Shown here in pieces: positions 8,088 through 17,254 of a stretch of 64,000 bases of DNA (position 1 is the stretch's first letter; every line of letters begins with the position of its first letter). The position numbers were made by a program, and so were the translations under genes. The stretch covers positions 1 through 64,000 of the forward strand of contig CAZBJJ010000003.1 of NCBI GenBank assembly GCA_964492245.1, written 5' to 3'. Origin of the DNA: CAZBJJ01 sp964492245. GTDB taxonomy: Bacteria; Spirochaetota; Spirochaetia; Treponematales; Breznakiellaceae. The notes beneath the pieces were generated by a model. The model was not told the DNA's origin. It was given only the letters and a program-made list of their open reading frames with translations, and made no database searches.

Positions 8088-9902
8088 CTAAATTAAATCG
8101 TTAAAATAAAAAGAAAAGGGAAGGCGGATATTGGCCTCGATGTAGCCGGATTTTCGCCGCTTAACGCGCATATCTATATAGCCACCAGAATTTTTTTTGT
8201 CCCAAGAAAAATTATTAATTGATATATTGTCCAGTTCGGATATACCGGCCTCGTCGGCCATTGAACCAGAGAAAACCCGCTGAACTAAATACTCTGGCTT
8301 AAAGACGCCCGGCCTAGAGACCGAAACCGCCATGCCAAGCAGGGGAACTAGGGCCCGTTCTACCGAATCCGAATTCACTATTTGCAGGCCTGGTTTTTTA
8401 GGCCGCCCTTCCAGGGCCAATACTCGGCTACTGCCGTCGTCCAGTTCTAGTCGTACCAGCTCGCCCTCTTCTAGAGGGTAGAGGTAGTCCTGTACAAAGA
8501 CGGTGGCCTCTTCCCTAGGTAGACGGTGGCTATTTATGGATAGAATATAGGCGCCCTCGCCAATTGCCAATGCGGCAGCCGGCGAAAAAGGGCTAATATA
8601 GGCGCATTCAAGGCCCTTTGCGCTTTCGTAGGTGGCAATGCCCAACCAGGGGCGGCATACCGGGCCCTCTTTAAGCAGGGCCGGCAGGGCCTGCAAGAGT
8701 TTCTCGGCAGGCAGGGCAAAATTGAGGCCCTGAAACATGGGAATGCCGGCAAAGACAATGCCCACAAGCCGCCCCGCGCTGTCCACCGCCGGCCCGCCGG
8801 AATTGCCCTGGTTTACCGCGGCATCGAGCTGGAATACCGCACCGCTTTCCAAAAGCCGCCGTCCCAGGGCCGAGACAATACCACGGGTAACGGTTTTTTC
8901 CAGGCCCGCTGGCGAGCCAATTGCTAGGACCTCGGCCCCCACCGCCACCGTACCTAAATCGAAGACCGAATAGACATGCTCAGGCTTAATATTTGTCTGG
9001 ATAAGGGCAAGATCCATAAGGGGATCCCAGGCCAATACCTTTGCCGGTATTCTGGCGCTGCTACTGCTGCCCAGCCGCACATACAGGCGGGCATAGCCCT
9101 CGTACTCGGGGTCTACAAGACTATCAATTACATGATAATTCGTTATCATAAGGCCCGAAGAGGAGATAAAAAAAGCAGAACCGATGACCCTGTCTAAAAT
9201 GGCATTGCCCTTTTCAATTTTTAAGCCCCTGTCCACCCAGACGGTGGCAATGCCCTTTATTAAGTCTGCCGCCTCTACCGGCGTTAGGGCCCGATCTAAA
9301 AGCTCAGTCTCGATGCCCTCGACCACCTCTTTTTCTATATTCTCTGCAAGATTTTTAATAATCCAGTGGGCATTGGTCCACTCCTCTTTTTCTAAAAACA
9401 TCTGCAGCAGCTGTCGGTAGTGCTCGATTTCTAGAGGGCCATATTCAATAGCCTTCTGCGCATACAGGGCGGCGGCTAAATAATTGCCCGCCTCAAGCTC
9501 GCCCCGGCTAGCTGTTTTTAATAATTGTGCGTAATTTATACGAGAATCGCTCCCATCAATTGCCAAAAGCGAGCGGGCCAGCTGTAGGGTCCGGTGGTAA
9601 TCTGCCTCTTCCAGGGCCTGTTGGTACTGCGAAAAAATAGCCTTCTTTGCCCGCTCTGCCAGCTCCTGTATATCGCCCTCGCGCCACTCATCTTCGCTAT
9701 CCTGATGCCGCCATACAAAGCGGCCAATTTCGCGGTAGGCCGCTAGGGGGTCACTGTCTATAAGCTCTTCGATGTCGGAAAACTGAATTTCGGTAAAGGA
9801 GCGCGAGGCTGTACCTCCCCTGCTTGCCAGATTAGTACAGGAGCTGGAAATTAGCATATATAGGGCCGCCAATATCAGCCCCCCGACTTTGCGTCGCCTC
9901 AT
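8088..9902 (-). CDS. Lipoprotein trypsin-like (DegP-type) serine protease
   Basis: A 604-aa protein with a lipoprotein signal ending in LISSSC (lipidated Cys22 predicted). Residues about 40-220 are helical and TPR-like. The protease domain carries the triad His257 (NYHVID), Asp297 (MDLALI) and Ser368 (NQGNSGGPA). A C-terminal region of about 200 residues looks PDZ-like. It would act at the cell envelope. The start overlaps the stop of the upstream gene (ATGA), implying translational coupling and a joint function. It is distinct from the DegP at 52369-53865, which lacks the TPR part. Confidence 0.85.
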   Translation of the reverse strand: MRRRKVGGLILAALYMLISSSCTNLASRGGTASRSFTEIQFSDIEELIDSDPLAAYREIGRFVWRHQDSEDEWREGDIQELAERAKKAIFSQYQQALEEADYHRTLQLARSLLAIDGSDSRINYAQLLKTASRGELEAGNYLAAALYAQKAIEYGPLEIEHYRQLLQMFLEKEEWTNAHWIIKNLAENIEKEVVEGIETELLDRALTPVEAADLIKGIATVWVDRGLKIEKGNAILDRVIGSAFFISSSGLMITNYHVIDSLVDPEYEGYARLYVRLGSSSSARIPAKVLAWDPLMDLALIQTNIKPEHVYSVFDLGTVAVGAEVLAIGSPAGLEKTVTRGIVSALGRRLLESGAVFQLDAAVNQGNSGGPAVDSAGRLVGIVFAGIPMFQGLNFALPAEKLLQALPALLKEGPVCRPWLGIATYESAKGLECAYISPFSPAAALAIGEGAYILSINSHRLPREEATVFVQDYLYPLEEGELVRLELDDGSSRVLALEGRPKKPGLQIVNSDSVERALVPLLGMAVSVSRPGVFKPEYLVQRVFSGSMADEAGISELDNISINNFSWDKKNSGGYIDMRVKRRKSGYIEANIRLPFSFYFNDLI

Positions 9903-11587
9903 TGTTCGCCTTTTTTAAATTCAATATCTATAATTGGCGGGATGGGGCCATAGACATCATCTATAAAATCGGGGACATAGTCCTCTTGGGCATAAATGAG
10001 CCTGGCCTCCATACTGCCGTCCATATCCATATCTATATCTTCAAAAACCAATTGGCCTGTGGCAGAAAATTGTTTTTTTGCCACATGAGTATCGCCAAGC
10101 ATTTCTATGCTCTTGCGTACCCTGCCCTGCTCAAGGCTGATTATCTCGGTGCTCTGCAAAAAACGTCGGCCCGGTCTTTTTATTTGGATGGCATGGGCCA
10201 GCAAAAAGGCACTGCCAATTTCGGAGTTTTCCAGCTCCAATGTTGGGTAGCGCCAGATATCGCCCCAGGCGGGTTCGGGGAAGAGCAGGGGGGCCCAAAG
10301 CACCTCGCCCGGGCTAAATTGATATTCGTAGCTGCCAATCCGGGCCGATTCAATTGCCGGATACTCAGACCAGCGCAGGGCCATGTATTCGGGGTCTTTC
10401 ATATGTCCCTGGCCGCTCAGGCGCCACAGGGCCGATATAGGCTTTTCACCATTAAACATAAGGGTGTAATCGGTTCTTCTGTCCCCATCCCAGTCGGCCT
10501 TAAGAAGAAGGGGGCTGCCCTGTTCATAGACAATAATGGCCCGGCGCCAGTTTTCTTTAGATAATCTGGCAATTAGGTTGCCGCTAAAATGATGAGCATA
10601 ATCTAAAAAAAGCTCGCGCTCTTCGTCGCTGCGCAAAAGCTTCCAAAGGTTTGTAAGGTCTTCAATTTCTAGTTCTTCCTGCTCAAAGACAAGCTCTACT
10701 GCCCGCCTGCCATCGAGCACACCGACATCGAGGGCGGCCAAAACTGCTCCGGTCTCCTTGCAGCCCTCGGCAAGGCTGCGGGCAACAAGGCGTCGGCGCT
10801 CGTCGAAGTTTGCGGTAAGCTCGGACATGCGCCAATACAGCCCTGCATCTTCCTCGCCGAGCAGGGGTAGACGCTTAAAAAGGGTTTCAACAAGCAGCTG
10901 CCCACCCGCTCTTAATGGCACTTGCCGGCAGTAGTCGGCGGTGGCCCTGGCAATGTCTAACGAAAAAGGATGGGCCGAAAGGGCCCTTTGGTAGGGCTCC
11001 TTCCCGGGGGCATCAAGCTGGGCCTGGACTAGCCCCAATTGCCGCATACGCTCAAAAATATGCAGGCGCAAAAGACTGCAGGATTCGCTATCTTCCAGTT
11101 GGTCTAAGTCGGCAAGGGCCCGACTGTAGTTGCCGGTTTCAAAATACTGATTGGCGCGAAACTCCAATATGGCCGCTGGCGATTTTTCTATAAACACATC
11201 GCGCTCCAAGGCCTGGCTGAGCAAGTCTATAATGTCGTAGCGGGGCCGCCCTTGGCCCTCGAAAAGCAGGGCCAGCTCTGCCGGTATATCCGACAGGCTA
11301 CTGGCCCAGTCCATACCGGCGACAAGGACCTCTTCGGCCCCATGAATATCGCCCTTGGCCAAAAGGCCCACTGCAAGCTGATGGTAGCGCCGGCCAATGG
11401 CCAGGTCCATATCGCCCTGGCCCCCCTGCGCCCTGTAGGGCAGGATTTCAAGGATCTCGGCGGCCTCCTCTTTTTGTAAAAGATTGTCCTGGGCAGATAG
11501 AAAAGGCGAAAAAAAGACTAGGTAAAAAAGAAGGGGCCCTAAAAAGACTGTTAACTTCCCAAATCCTAGCTCTTTTTTTCTAAGCAA
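9899..11587 (-). CDS. Exported TPR-like protein of unknown function
   Basis: A 562-aa protein with a hydrophobic N-terminal signal ending near FLSAQDN. It is followed by helical repeat-like segments (about 60-300) and a C-terminal beta-rich half with DWDGDRRTDYTLMFNG and DIDMDMDGSMEARLIY, acidic loops that resemble FG-GAP or calcium-binding turns. The start is TTG with a clean GGAGG six bases upstream, inside the end of ftsH. It overlaps the protease lipoprotein gene by 4 nt, so the pair probably acts together in the envelope. I do not recognise a named family. Confidence 0.7.
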   Translation of the reverse strand: MLRKKELGFGKLTVFLGPLLFYLVFFSPFLSAQDNLLQKEEAAEILEILPYRAQGGQGDMDLAIGRRYHQLAVGLLAKGDIHGAEEVLVAGMDWASSLSDIPAELALLFEGQGRPRYDIIDLLSQALERDVFIEKSPAAILEFRANQYFETGNYSRALADLDQLEDSESCSLLRLHIFERMRQLGLVQAQLDAPGKEPYQRALSAHPFSLDIARATADYCRQVPLRAGGQLLVETLFKRLPLLGEEDAGLYWRMSELTANFDERRRLVARSLAEGCKETGAVLAALDVGVLDGRRAVELVFEQEELEIEDLTNLWKLLRSDEERELFLDYAHHFSGNLIARLSKENWRRAIIVYEQGSPLLLKADWDGDRRTDYTLMFNGEKPISALWRLSGQGHMKDPEYMALRWSEYPAIESARIGSYEYQFSPGEVLWAPLLFPEPAWGDIWRYPTLELENSEIGSAFLLAHAIQIKRPGRRFLQSTEIISLEQGRVRKSIEMLGDTHVAKKQFSATGQLVFEDIDMDMDGSMEARLIYAQEDYVPDFIDDVYGPIPPIIDIEFKKGEQ

Positions 11588-11588
11588 G

Positions 11589-13472
11589 CTATGCCTCCAG
11601 TGAAACGCCCGTTACCCGGGGTTCTAGGCCCAAAAGTTTTCGCACATCCTCATCTAAAAGGGTTTCCCTTTGCATGAGCTCCTCGGCCAAAAGGGCCAGT
11701 TTTTCCCTGTGGGTTTCTAAAATATCGGAGGCCCGATTTCGGCAGCGTTCGAGTATTACGCGCACTGCCTCGTCTATTCGGCGGGCAGTCTCTTCGCTGT
11801 AGTCCTTGTGGCGGGCAATTTCCTTGCCAATAAAAATAGGCTCGTCCTCTTGGCCAAAGGCAATTGGCCCAATTTCGTCGGACATGCCCCATTCGCAGAC
11901 CATTTTTCGGGCCAATTCGGTGGCCTGTTGCAAATCCTGCTTTGTGCCGGTGGTGGTCTCGCTATAAAATATTTTTTCGGCCACCCAGCCGCCGTAGGTA
12001 ATGCTTATGCGGTCTTCCAGCCAGCCGCGCCGCCGGGAGTAACTATCCTCCTCGGGCAAAGACATGGCAAGCCCGAGGGCCCGGCCATGGGGGACAATGG
12101 TAACCTTGTGCAGGGGATCGGCGTTCTCTAAATAATAATGGAGCATGGCATGGCCGGCCTCGTGAAAGGCCGTCATCCGGCGCTCTCGTTCAGATATCAC
12201 CATCGACTTGCGGGCAACACCCATTAAAATTTTATCGCGGGCCTCCTCGAAGTGCACCATGCCCACCGTGGTATCGTCTTTGCGAGCAGCTAAAAGGGCG
12301 GCCTCGTTCACCAGGTTTGCCAGGTCGGCGCCACTGGTGCCCGGTGTGGCCTTGGCAATAATCGATAAATCGACCTCTTTTTCCATAGGTATCTTGGCCG
12401 CATGGATCGATAAAATGGCCTCGCGCTCTTTAATATCGGGCATGGCCACCACCACCTGGCGATCGAAGCGCCCTGGTCGTAACAGGGCTGGATCCAGGAC
12501 ATCGGGGCGGTTTGTCGCCGCTAAAATAATGACACCGTCCTTGGTATCGAAGCCGTCCATTTCTACCAGCATCTGGTTCAAGGTCTGTTCGCGCTCATCG
12601 TGGCCGCCGCCATAGCCGGCACCGCGGGTCCTGCCTACAGCGTCCAGTTCATCAATAAAAATAATACAGGGGGCATTTTTCCGGCCCTGTTCAAAGAGGT
12701 CCCGCACCCGGCTGGCCCCAACGCCCACAAACATCTCGACAAAATCGGAACCAGACATATGAAAATAATTTACCTCTGCCTCGCCGGCAACAGCCTTGGC
12801 TATCAAGGTCTTTCCGGTTCCTGGCATGCCCACTAAAAGCACCCCTTTGGGAATTTTGGCCCCCATTTTAACATATTTTTGGGGGTTTTTTAAAAAATGC
12901 ACCACCTCTTCCAGCTCGTATTTGGCCTCTTTCTGACCAGCAACATCGTTAAAGGTTATTTTTTTACCCTTGTCGCTATAGCGCTTTGCCCGGCTCTTGC
13001 CAAACTGAAAGGCCTGCTTGCCCCCACCCTGGGCCTGGCGCATCATCAAAAAGAAAAAACCAAAGAGCACAAACCAGGGCAATAACTGAAGAATAATCTG
13101 AATAGGTGATATCCCCGTCTTGCCCCCCACAATTTTTACCTCCTTCTCCTCTAGGCGAGAAAGCAGGTTTAAATCGGTATAGGGTATGCGAGACTTAAAG
13201 GGCACCAGTTCGCCATTGCTCGTGCGCAGGCTCCCCTCGATGCTCTCGTTGTCCAAAATTTTAACCGCATCCACTTCGCCCCGTTCTAAATGCGCAGTAA
13301 AGGCGGTCCACGAAAGTTCCCGGGCTACTTGTTTTTCGCCCCTTATAAAATAGAAGCCAAAAAGCATAAGAACTACAATTAAAAACATAAAGCTAAAACG
13401 GCCGTTCATACGGCCATTGTGTACCGGGCCCCCGCTAGGAGGCTTTGGCAATTGATCTTTAGGATCGCTCAA
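11589..13472 (-). CDS. ftsH: ATP-dependent zinc metalloprotease FtsH
   Basis: A 627-aa membrane AAA+ protease. Membrane segments lie at about 27-43 and 124-143 with the periplasmic loop between. Walker A GMPGTGKT is at 215-222, Walker B IIFIDE near 270-275, then the SRH arginines and zinc-binding HEAGH at 437-441. It degrades misfolded membrane proteins and short-lived regulators. The start is TTG (TTGAGCGATCCT) preceded by AAGGGG; no in-frame ATG lies nearby. It heads a run with the TPR-like protein and the protease lipoprotein, suggesting an envelope quality-control operon. Confidence 0.97.
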   Translation of the reverse strand: MSDPKDQLPKPPSGGPVHNGRMNGRFSFMFLIVVLMLFGFYFIRGEKQVARELSWTAFTAHLERGEVDAVKILDNESIEGSLRTSNGELVPFKSRIPYTDLNLLSRLEEKEVKIVGGKTGISPIQIILQLLPWFVLFGFFFLMMRQAQGGGKQAFQFGKSRAKRYSDKGKKITFNDVAGQKEAKYELEEVVHFLKNPQKYVKMGAKIPKGVLLVGMPGTGKTLIAKAVAGEAEVNYFHMSGSDFVEMFVGVGASRVRDLFEQGRKNAPCIIFIDELDAVGRTRGAGYGGGHDEREQTLNQMLVEMDGFDTKDGVIILAATNRPDVLDPALLRPGRFDRQVVVAMPDIKEREAILSIHAAKIPMEKEVDLSIIAKATPGTSGADLANLVNEAALLAARKDDTTVGMVHFEEARDKILMGVARKSMVISERERRMTAFHEAGHAMLHYYLENADPLHKVTIVPHGRALGLAMSLPEEDSYSRRRGWLEDRISITYGGWVAEKIFYSETTTGTKQDLQQATELARKMVCEWGMSDEIGPIAFGQEDEPIFIGKEIARHKDYSEETARRIDEAVRVILERCRNRASDILETHREKLALLAEELMQRETLLDEDVRKLLGLEPRVTGVSLEA

Positions 13473-13561
13473 ATTTGGTCCCCTTAATTATGGCAATTAG
13501 GGCACTTCTAAAAACTCGGTCAGTTTTTCGAGGTCCCCATTAGTCCATATCTAATGTAAAA

Positions 13562-14977
13562 TTAACCCAACTGAAGGTAGGTATTTTTTTGGCTGCGGTT
13601 AACAGATGCTTGTGCCATGGCTCCCCCCTTCCTGGGCCGTATAGACATACTATTAGATTCTCCAATAAATTCATACATTCTTCCAGTGGAATCCACCAAT
13701 AAAGCAAGTATCTGCCGCTTTTTTTTGGCACAATGGCTGGAAAAGCGAATGCCTACGGGCAGGGCCACTGGCCAAGCCCCCTCATCTCCCCTCCTGTCCC
13801 CATCAATATACAAAGAAAAGCTCAATGCGCCAATTCTATAATACCCGCAATGGCGAATTATTAGCGCCTGCGAAATTTTTTTCTGGCTCTCGGCAGTTAA
13901 AAACAATGAGGTTTTGTCGATAAAAAGACTGAGGCCTGGAAGGTTTAAAATTTTTTCCCGTCCAATTGATGGCGATAGCGCAATTGCGGCAAGGAAATTC
14001 CTAATGCTCTGGCGCCGGGGCCTGCGCGGCAGTCGAGGGGCCAGAAGGTCGGGCCCCGAACGGGGAATGTGCTCGCCTGCCTCGCCTATAAGCTGGCCAA
14101 TGCCGTTTAAAATAATTTCTTCCTGCATAAGGGAGCTCTGTTCAAAGAACACTTTGCGCGGAAAGGAGAGCTTGGCCCCAAAAGCCTGCCTCTCCCAGGC
14201 CGGCAGGGCCAAGAGCCTGGATTCGATATCATTTTTAATCTCTTCCTGCGTCTTTGCCAGGCCTTCTAGGCCTCCGGGCCAAAAGGGGAAATGTTCGTTT
14301 AATAGAGGTATGAGCTGGTGGCGGACCTTATTGCGCAAATAAATGTCCTGGCGGTTACTGGGATCCTCGCACCAGATCTGGCCGCGCTGGCGCAACCAGG
14401 CCTCGATCTCTGCACGCGAAACATCTATTAAAGGGCGCAATAGCGGTCGGTCGCTGGCTTTTAAGGGGCTCAGGCCCCGGGGGCCTGAGCCCCGCAGAAT
14501 GCGCATTAACAGGCTTTCGTAGACGTCGTCGGCATTGTGTGCAAGGGCCAGCCATACTTCGCCCGACTCTGGCCTCTGCCCCATCTCCTCTTGGGCCTCG
14601 ATGTTCTTTGGGCCCAGGGCAAGGTTGCGCTGTCGCTGGAAAAAATCGTGGCGCGCGGCGCGAGCCAGGGCCTCTATACTGTCGCCACTTTTTTTTGCCT
14701 GTTCTAAAAGGCTGCCGGGGACAATATGCTCTACCCTAAGTGCAATGCCATGGCGCGCACAGAGTTCCTGAACAAAGGCCTCTTCTTTGCGCGCCTCTTC
14801 CCCAGTTCGAAGACCATGATCGAGATGCAGACAGGATAGCCTTTCGGCGGCATTGTCGAGGAGCTCTACGAGCAGGCAAAAAAGGGCAGTGGAATCTGCC
14901 CCGCCAGAGAGGGCTAAAAAGATGCGATCATTTTCTTGCAGCGATTCTTCCAATCGCTTTAACACCCGCTTTTTCAT
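13562..14977 (-). CDS. tilS: tRNA(Ile)-lysidine synthase TilS
   Basis: A 471-aa protein. The PP-loop SGGADS (residues 24-29) and the HLDHGLR motif identify TilS, which converts C34 to lysidine in tRNA-Ile(CAU) so that AUA is read as Ile. The C-terminal part is longer and more divergent than the N-domain, as is usual. AAGAAGG precedes the ATG and directly abuts the T-run of the rplY terminator, so tilS depends on read-through or an unseen promoter. Confidence 0.93.
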   Translation of the reverse strand: MKKRVLKRLEESLQENDRIFLALSGGADSTALFCLLVELLDNAAERLSCLHLDHGLRTGEEARKEEAFVQELCARHGIALRVEHIVPGSLLEQAKKSGDSIEALARAARHDFFQRQRNLALGPKNIEAQEEMGQRPESGEVWLALAHNADDVYESLLMRILRGSGPRGLSPLKASDRPLLRPLIDVSRAEIEAWLRQRGQIWCEDPSNRQDIYLRNKVRHQLIPLLNEHFPFWPGGLEGLAKTQEEIKNDIESRLLALPAWERQAFGAKLSFPRKVFFEQSSLMQEEIILNGIGQLIGEAGEHIPRSGPDLLAPRLPRRPRRQSIRNFLAAIALSPSIGREKILNLPGLSLFIDKTSLFLTAESQKKISQALIIRHCGYYRIGALSFSLYIDGDRRGDEGAWPVALPVGIRFSSHCAKKKRQILALLVDSTGRMYEFIGESNSMSIRPRKGGAMAQASVNRSQKNTYLQLG

Positions 14978-14986
14978 AGCCTTCTT

Positions 14987-15023
14987 AAAAAAAAATCGGC
15001 CTTCAAATTTTTTGAAGGCCGAT
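14987..15023 (-). terminator. Rho-independent terminator after rplY
   Basis: A 13-bp perfect stem (14995-15007 with 15011-15023), a 3-nt loop and nine T on the minus strand. Confidence 0.92.
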
Positions 15024-15066
15024 CATGGTAATTTTTGCAAAAAGGAGGGCAGTTTTATTGCCTTCC

Positions 15067-15702
15067 TTAGGCCTCGCTGTCCTCGCCAGCTCCGTCGGTC
15101 TCGCCAACTTCGCCAACTTCTTCGCCGTCTTCGACCTCGTCTTCGACCACCACCTTTGCTGTTTTAACGAGAGCCACTACGAGCTCGCCGTGAGAAACAA
15201 GGCGGACTCCCTCGGGCAATTCAATGTCGCGAACATGGAGGGCCTCGTTATTTTTGAGCCCAGATACATCCAATTCAATTCGCTCGGGCAAATCCTTGGG
15301 CAGGCACTCTACATCAATTTCTCGCAAGGGGGTTTCGAGCACTCCGCCATCGAACACACCCTTTGGCGTGCCACTTATTAAGAGGGGTACATTTGTCTTT
15401 AAGAGCTTGCCCCGCTCAATGGCATAAAAATCGACATGTACAAGTTTGCCGTTGATAATGTTGTGATTGAGTTTTTTAATAAAAACTTCAAATTCCTTGC
15501 CTTCCACGTCCAGCTTTAAAATAGTACTCTCTGAAACTTCTTTTAAAATTCGCAAGAACTCAATTTCGTTCAGATCTAAAGACATAGACTCTAGGCCCCG
15601 CCCATATACAACACCGGGAATGCGCCCTTCGCGGCGCAACCTGCCAGTAGGCCCCTTGCCAAGACTTTTTCGGGCACGGGCATTGACAACTATTTGGTTC
15701 AT
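15067..15702 (-). CDS. rplY: 50S ribosomal protein L25/CTC
   Basis: A 211-aa L25 of the long CTC type: an N-terminal 5S-rRNA-binding domain (MNQIVVNARARKSLGKG) plus a C-terminal beta domain and an acidic tail with EVGEVGE repeats (9-bp DNA units). The Met at 15702 is preferred over one 8 codons upstream because AAGGAGAT precedes it and the family begins this way. A strong terminator follows. A tRNA-Gln gene lies 66 nt upstream and may be cotranscribed. Confidence 0.95.
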   Translation of the reverse strand: MNQIVVNARARKSLGKGPTGRLRREGRIPGVVYGRGLESMSLDLNEIEFLRILKEVSESTILKLDVEGKEFEVFIKKLNHNIINGKLVHVDFYAIERGKLLKTNVPLLISGTPKGVFDGGVLETPLREIDVECLPKDLPERIELDVSGLKNNEALHVRDIELPEGVRLVSHGELVVALVKTAKVVVEDEVEDGEEVGEVGETDGAGEDSEA

Positions 15703-15742
15703 GAACAATCTCCTTAAAATTGACACATACAGACTGTCATCT

Positions 15743-15759
15743 CTGGGCTTCCAGCCCAG
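15743..15759 (-). other. Hairpin between tRNA-Gln and rplY
   Basis: A perfect 7-bp stem (CTGGGCT with AGCCCAG) and a 3-nt loop, with no T-run. It may be a processing site or a weak leader structure. Confidence 0.4.
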
Positions 15760-15768
15760 TTTACATAG

Positions 15769-15840
15769 CTGGGACGGCTGGATTCGAACCAGCGCATACC
15801 GGTACCAAAAACCGGTGGCTTACCGCTTGCCGACGTCCCA
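15769..15840 (-). tRNA. tRNA-Gln (anticodon TTG)
   Basis: A 72-nt cloverleaf. The acceptor TGGGACG pairs with CGTCCCA, the anticodon stem CCGGT/ACCGG closes the loop TTTTGGT, and the T loop is TTCGAAT. The discriminator is G; CCA is not encoded. Confidence 0.95.
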
Positions 15841-15925
15841 AAGAAAAATTGAGTGTACTATTGCTGAAATGTAGCAAAAAGAACGTTTTATGGGAAGCCC
15901 CCGCGCTGGCATGTGAGATAACTAG

Positions 15926-16207
15926 CTACTCTTCTATTTGCAAATCTTCTTCTACATCGCCGGAGTTATAATAGGCCAAAATTTGTTCCTGCATTCTACT
16001 TCTAAATTCTGGGTGAATGGGATGGGCCACATCCTTATAATCTCCTGCCCTTGTCTTTCTGCTGGGCATCGCAATAAACATCCCCGATTTGCCTTCGATG
16101 ATTTTCACATTGTGAATAACAAAGCAGTCATCAAATGTCACCGTAACATAGGCTCTCAGTTTGCCTTCACTGCTCACCTTTCTAACTCGAATGTCTGTAA
16201 TTTCCAT
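15926..16207 (-). CDS. spoVG: SpoVG family nucleic-acid-binding regulator
   Basis: A 93-aa protein starting MEITDIRVRKVSSEGKLRAY, with the family's conserved VTFDDCFVIHNVKII and MPSRKTRAGDYKDVAHPI segments. SpoVG proteins bind DNA and RNA site-specifically; the Borrelia protein does so. A GGGAG Shine-Dalgarno fixes the start. A longer in-frame ORF reaching 16609 runs back through ispE and is rejected. It lies 40 nt downstream of ispE, the classic ispE-spoVG neighbourhood. Confidence 0.95.
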   Translation of the reverse strand: MEITDIRVRKVSSEGKLRAYVTVTFDDCFVIHNVKIIEGKSGMFIAMPSRKTRAGDYKDVAHPIHPEFRSRMQEQILAYYNSGDVEEDLQIEE

Positions 16208-16247
16208 GATGTCACTCCCTTTTTTGACGCTAATGAAAACAGTAATT

Positions 16248-17165
16248 CTATTGTAGACCCGCAATAGCCGGGCGCGCAAGCGTATTAGCAATATAAACGC
16301 TCTTCCAGCGGGTAAGGAGCTGGTTTTTGGCCCTTTCAGCCTCTTTTTTGCCAGAAAAGACCCCAAAACAGGTGGAACCGGACCCGCTAACTGCGGCAAA
16401 GCCCGCACCAGCTGTATAGAGGTCGGCGAGCATCTGCCGATAGATGTTTTTATTTTCTTCGCCCTCCTGCAATAAAACTGATTGAAAATCATTATAAAAG
16501 GGCCAGCACCGGAAGGGCTGGCTAAGCCAATACTTGGCCTGTTCCCCGTTTGCAAGGACTTTCTGGTCCTCTTTTGTGGGCTTCCAGTTGCTGCTCTGGC
16601 GCAGGGCATCTAGCTGGGCAAAGAGGGCAGCGGTATTATTGTGCAAGCCTGGCATCAAAAGGACAAAGGCCCAGTGTTGGGGCAAGGATAGTGGCTGAAT
16701 TATTTCTCCCCGTCCCTGTACCCAGGCGGCACAGGTATACAAAAAAAAAGGCACATCGCTGCCCAGGCCCGCGGCTATCTTTAACAGGGCCTTAAACGAC
16801 AGGGGCTCCTTAGCCATTTTGTTCAGGGCCAAAAGGCTGTAGGCGGCATTTGCCGAACCAGAGCCCAGGCCGGCCCCCGGTGGGCTGGTTTTCTTTAAAA
16901 CGCAGGAGAGCCCGAAGTCCTCCCCGCTGGCCCTGCGGAAATCTAATACCGCCCTTGTTACAATGTTTTTTTCGGAGGAAATATCTAAATTGCTTTTCAA
17001 ATGCCAGCTGCCCGCTTGGGCTTGTCGGGTAAATTCCAATGAATCGCCGTAGTCGATGGGAACAAAGATACTTTCGATAGGATGATAACCGTCTTGCCGC
17101 AGCGGGCCTACAGCAAGGTGGAGGTTTATTTTACTTGGTGTTTCAAGAAATATGCGCTCTGCCAT
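16248..17165 (-). CDS. ispE: 4-diphosphocytidyl-2-C-methyl-D-erythritol kinase IspE
   Basis: A 305-aa GHMP kinase of the non-mevalonate isoprenoid pathway. The N-terminal SKINLHLAVGPLRQDGYHPI motif and the ATP-binding PPGAGLGSGSANAA loop are present, along with the C-terminal SGSGSTCFGVF motif. There is no Shine-Dalgarno; a TTGTCT/TACTCT promoter-like pair ends 7 nt before the ATG, so the transcript may be leaderless. It is divergent from cheX across an 89-bp gap. Confidence 0.95.
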   Translation of the reverse strand: MAERIFLETPSKINLHLAVGPLRQDGYHPIESIFVPIDYGDSLEFTRQAQAGSWHLKSNLDISSEKNIVTRAVLDFRRASGEDFGLSCVLKKTSPPGAGLGSGSANAAYSLLALNKMAKEPLSFKALLKIAAGLGSDVPFFLYTCAAWVQGRGEIIQPLSLPQHWAFVLLMPGLHNNTAALFAQLDALRQSSNWKPTKEDQKVLANGEQAKYWLSQPFRCWPFYNDFQSVLLQEGEENKNIYRQMLADLYTAGAGFAAVSGSGSTCFGVFSGKKEAERAKNQLLTRWKSVYIANTLARPAIAGLQ

Positions 17166-17172
17166 TTAGGTA

Positions 17173-17201
17173 AGAGTATGCGGGGCAAGTTAAAAAGACA
17201 A
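17173..17201 (-). promoter_or_regulatory. ispE promoter, apparently leaderless
   Basis: On the minus strand, TTGTCT (17196-17201), a 17-nt spacer and TACTCT (17173-17178), then 7 nt to the ATG. The -10 is weak. Confidence 0.45.
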
Positions 17202-17218
17202 GTCTGTTAAATGAATGT

Positions 17219-17248
17219 TTGACGCAGCCTAAATTATAAGCTTATAAT
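17219..17248 (+). promoter_or_regulatory. cheX promoter, apparently leaderless
   Basis: TTGACG (17219-17224), an 18-nt spacer and a perfect TATAAT (17243-17248), then GCCTGA and the cheX ATG. No Shine-Dalgarno is possible in 6 nt. Confidence 0.75.
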
Positions 17249-17254
17249 GCCTGA

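Noticed and set aside
16208..16609. Upstream extension of spoVG
   Set aside because: It overlaps ispE in another frame; the Shine-Dalgarno and family alignment place the start at 16207.
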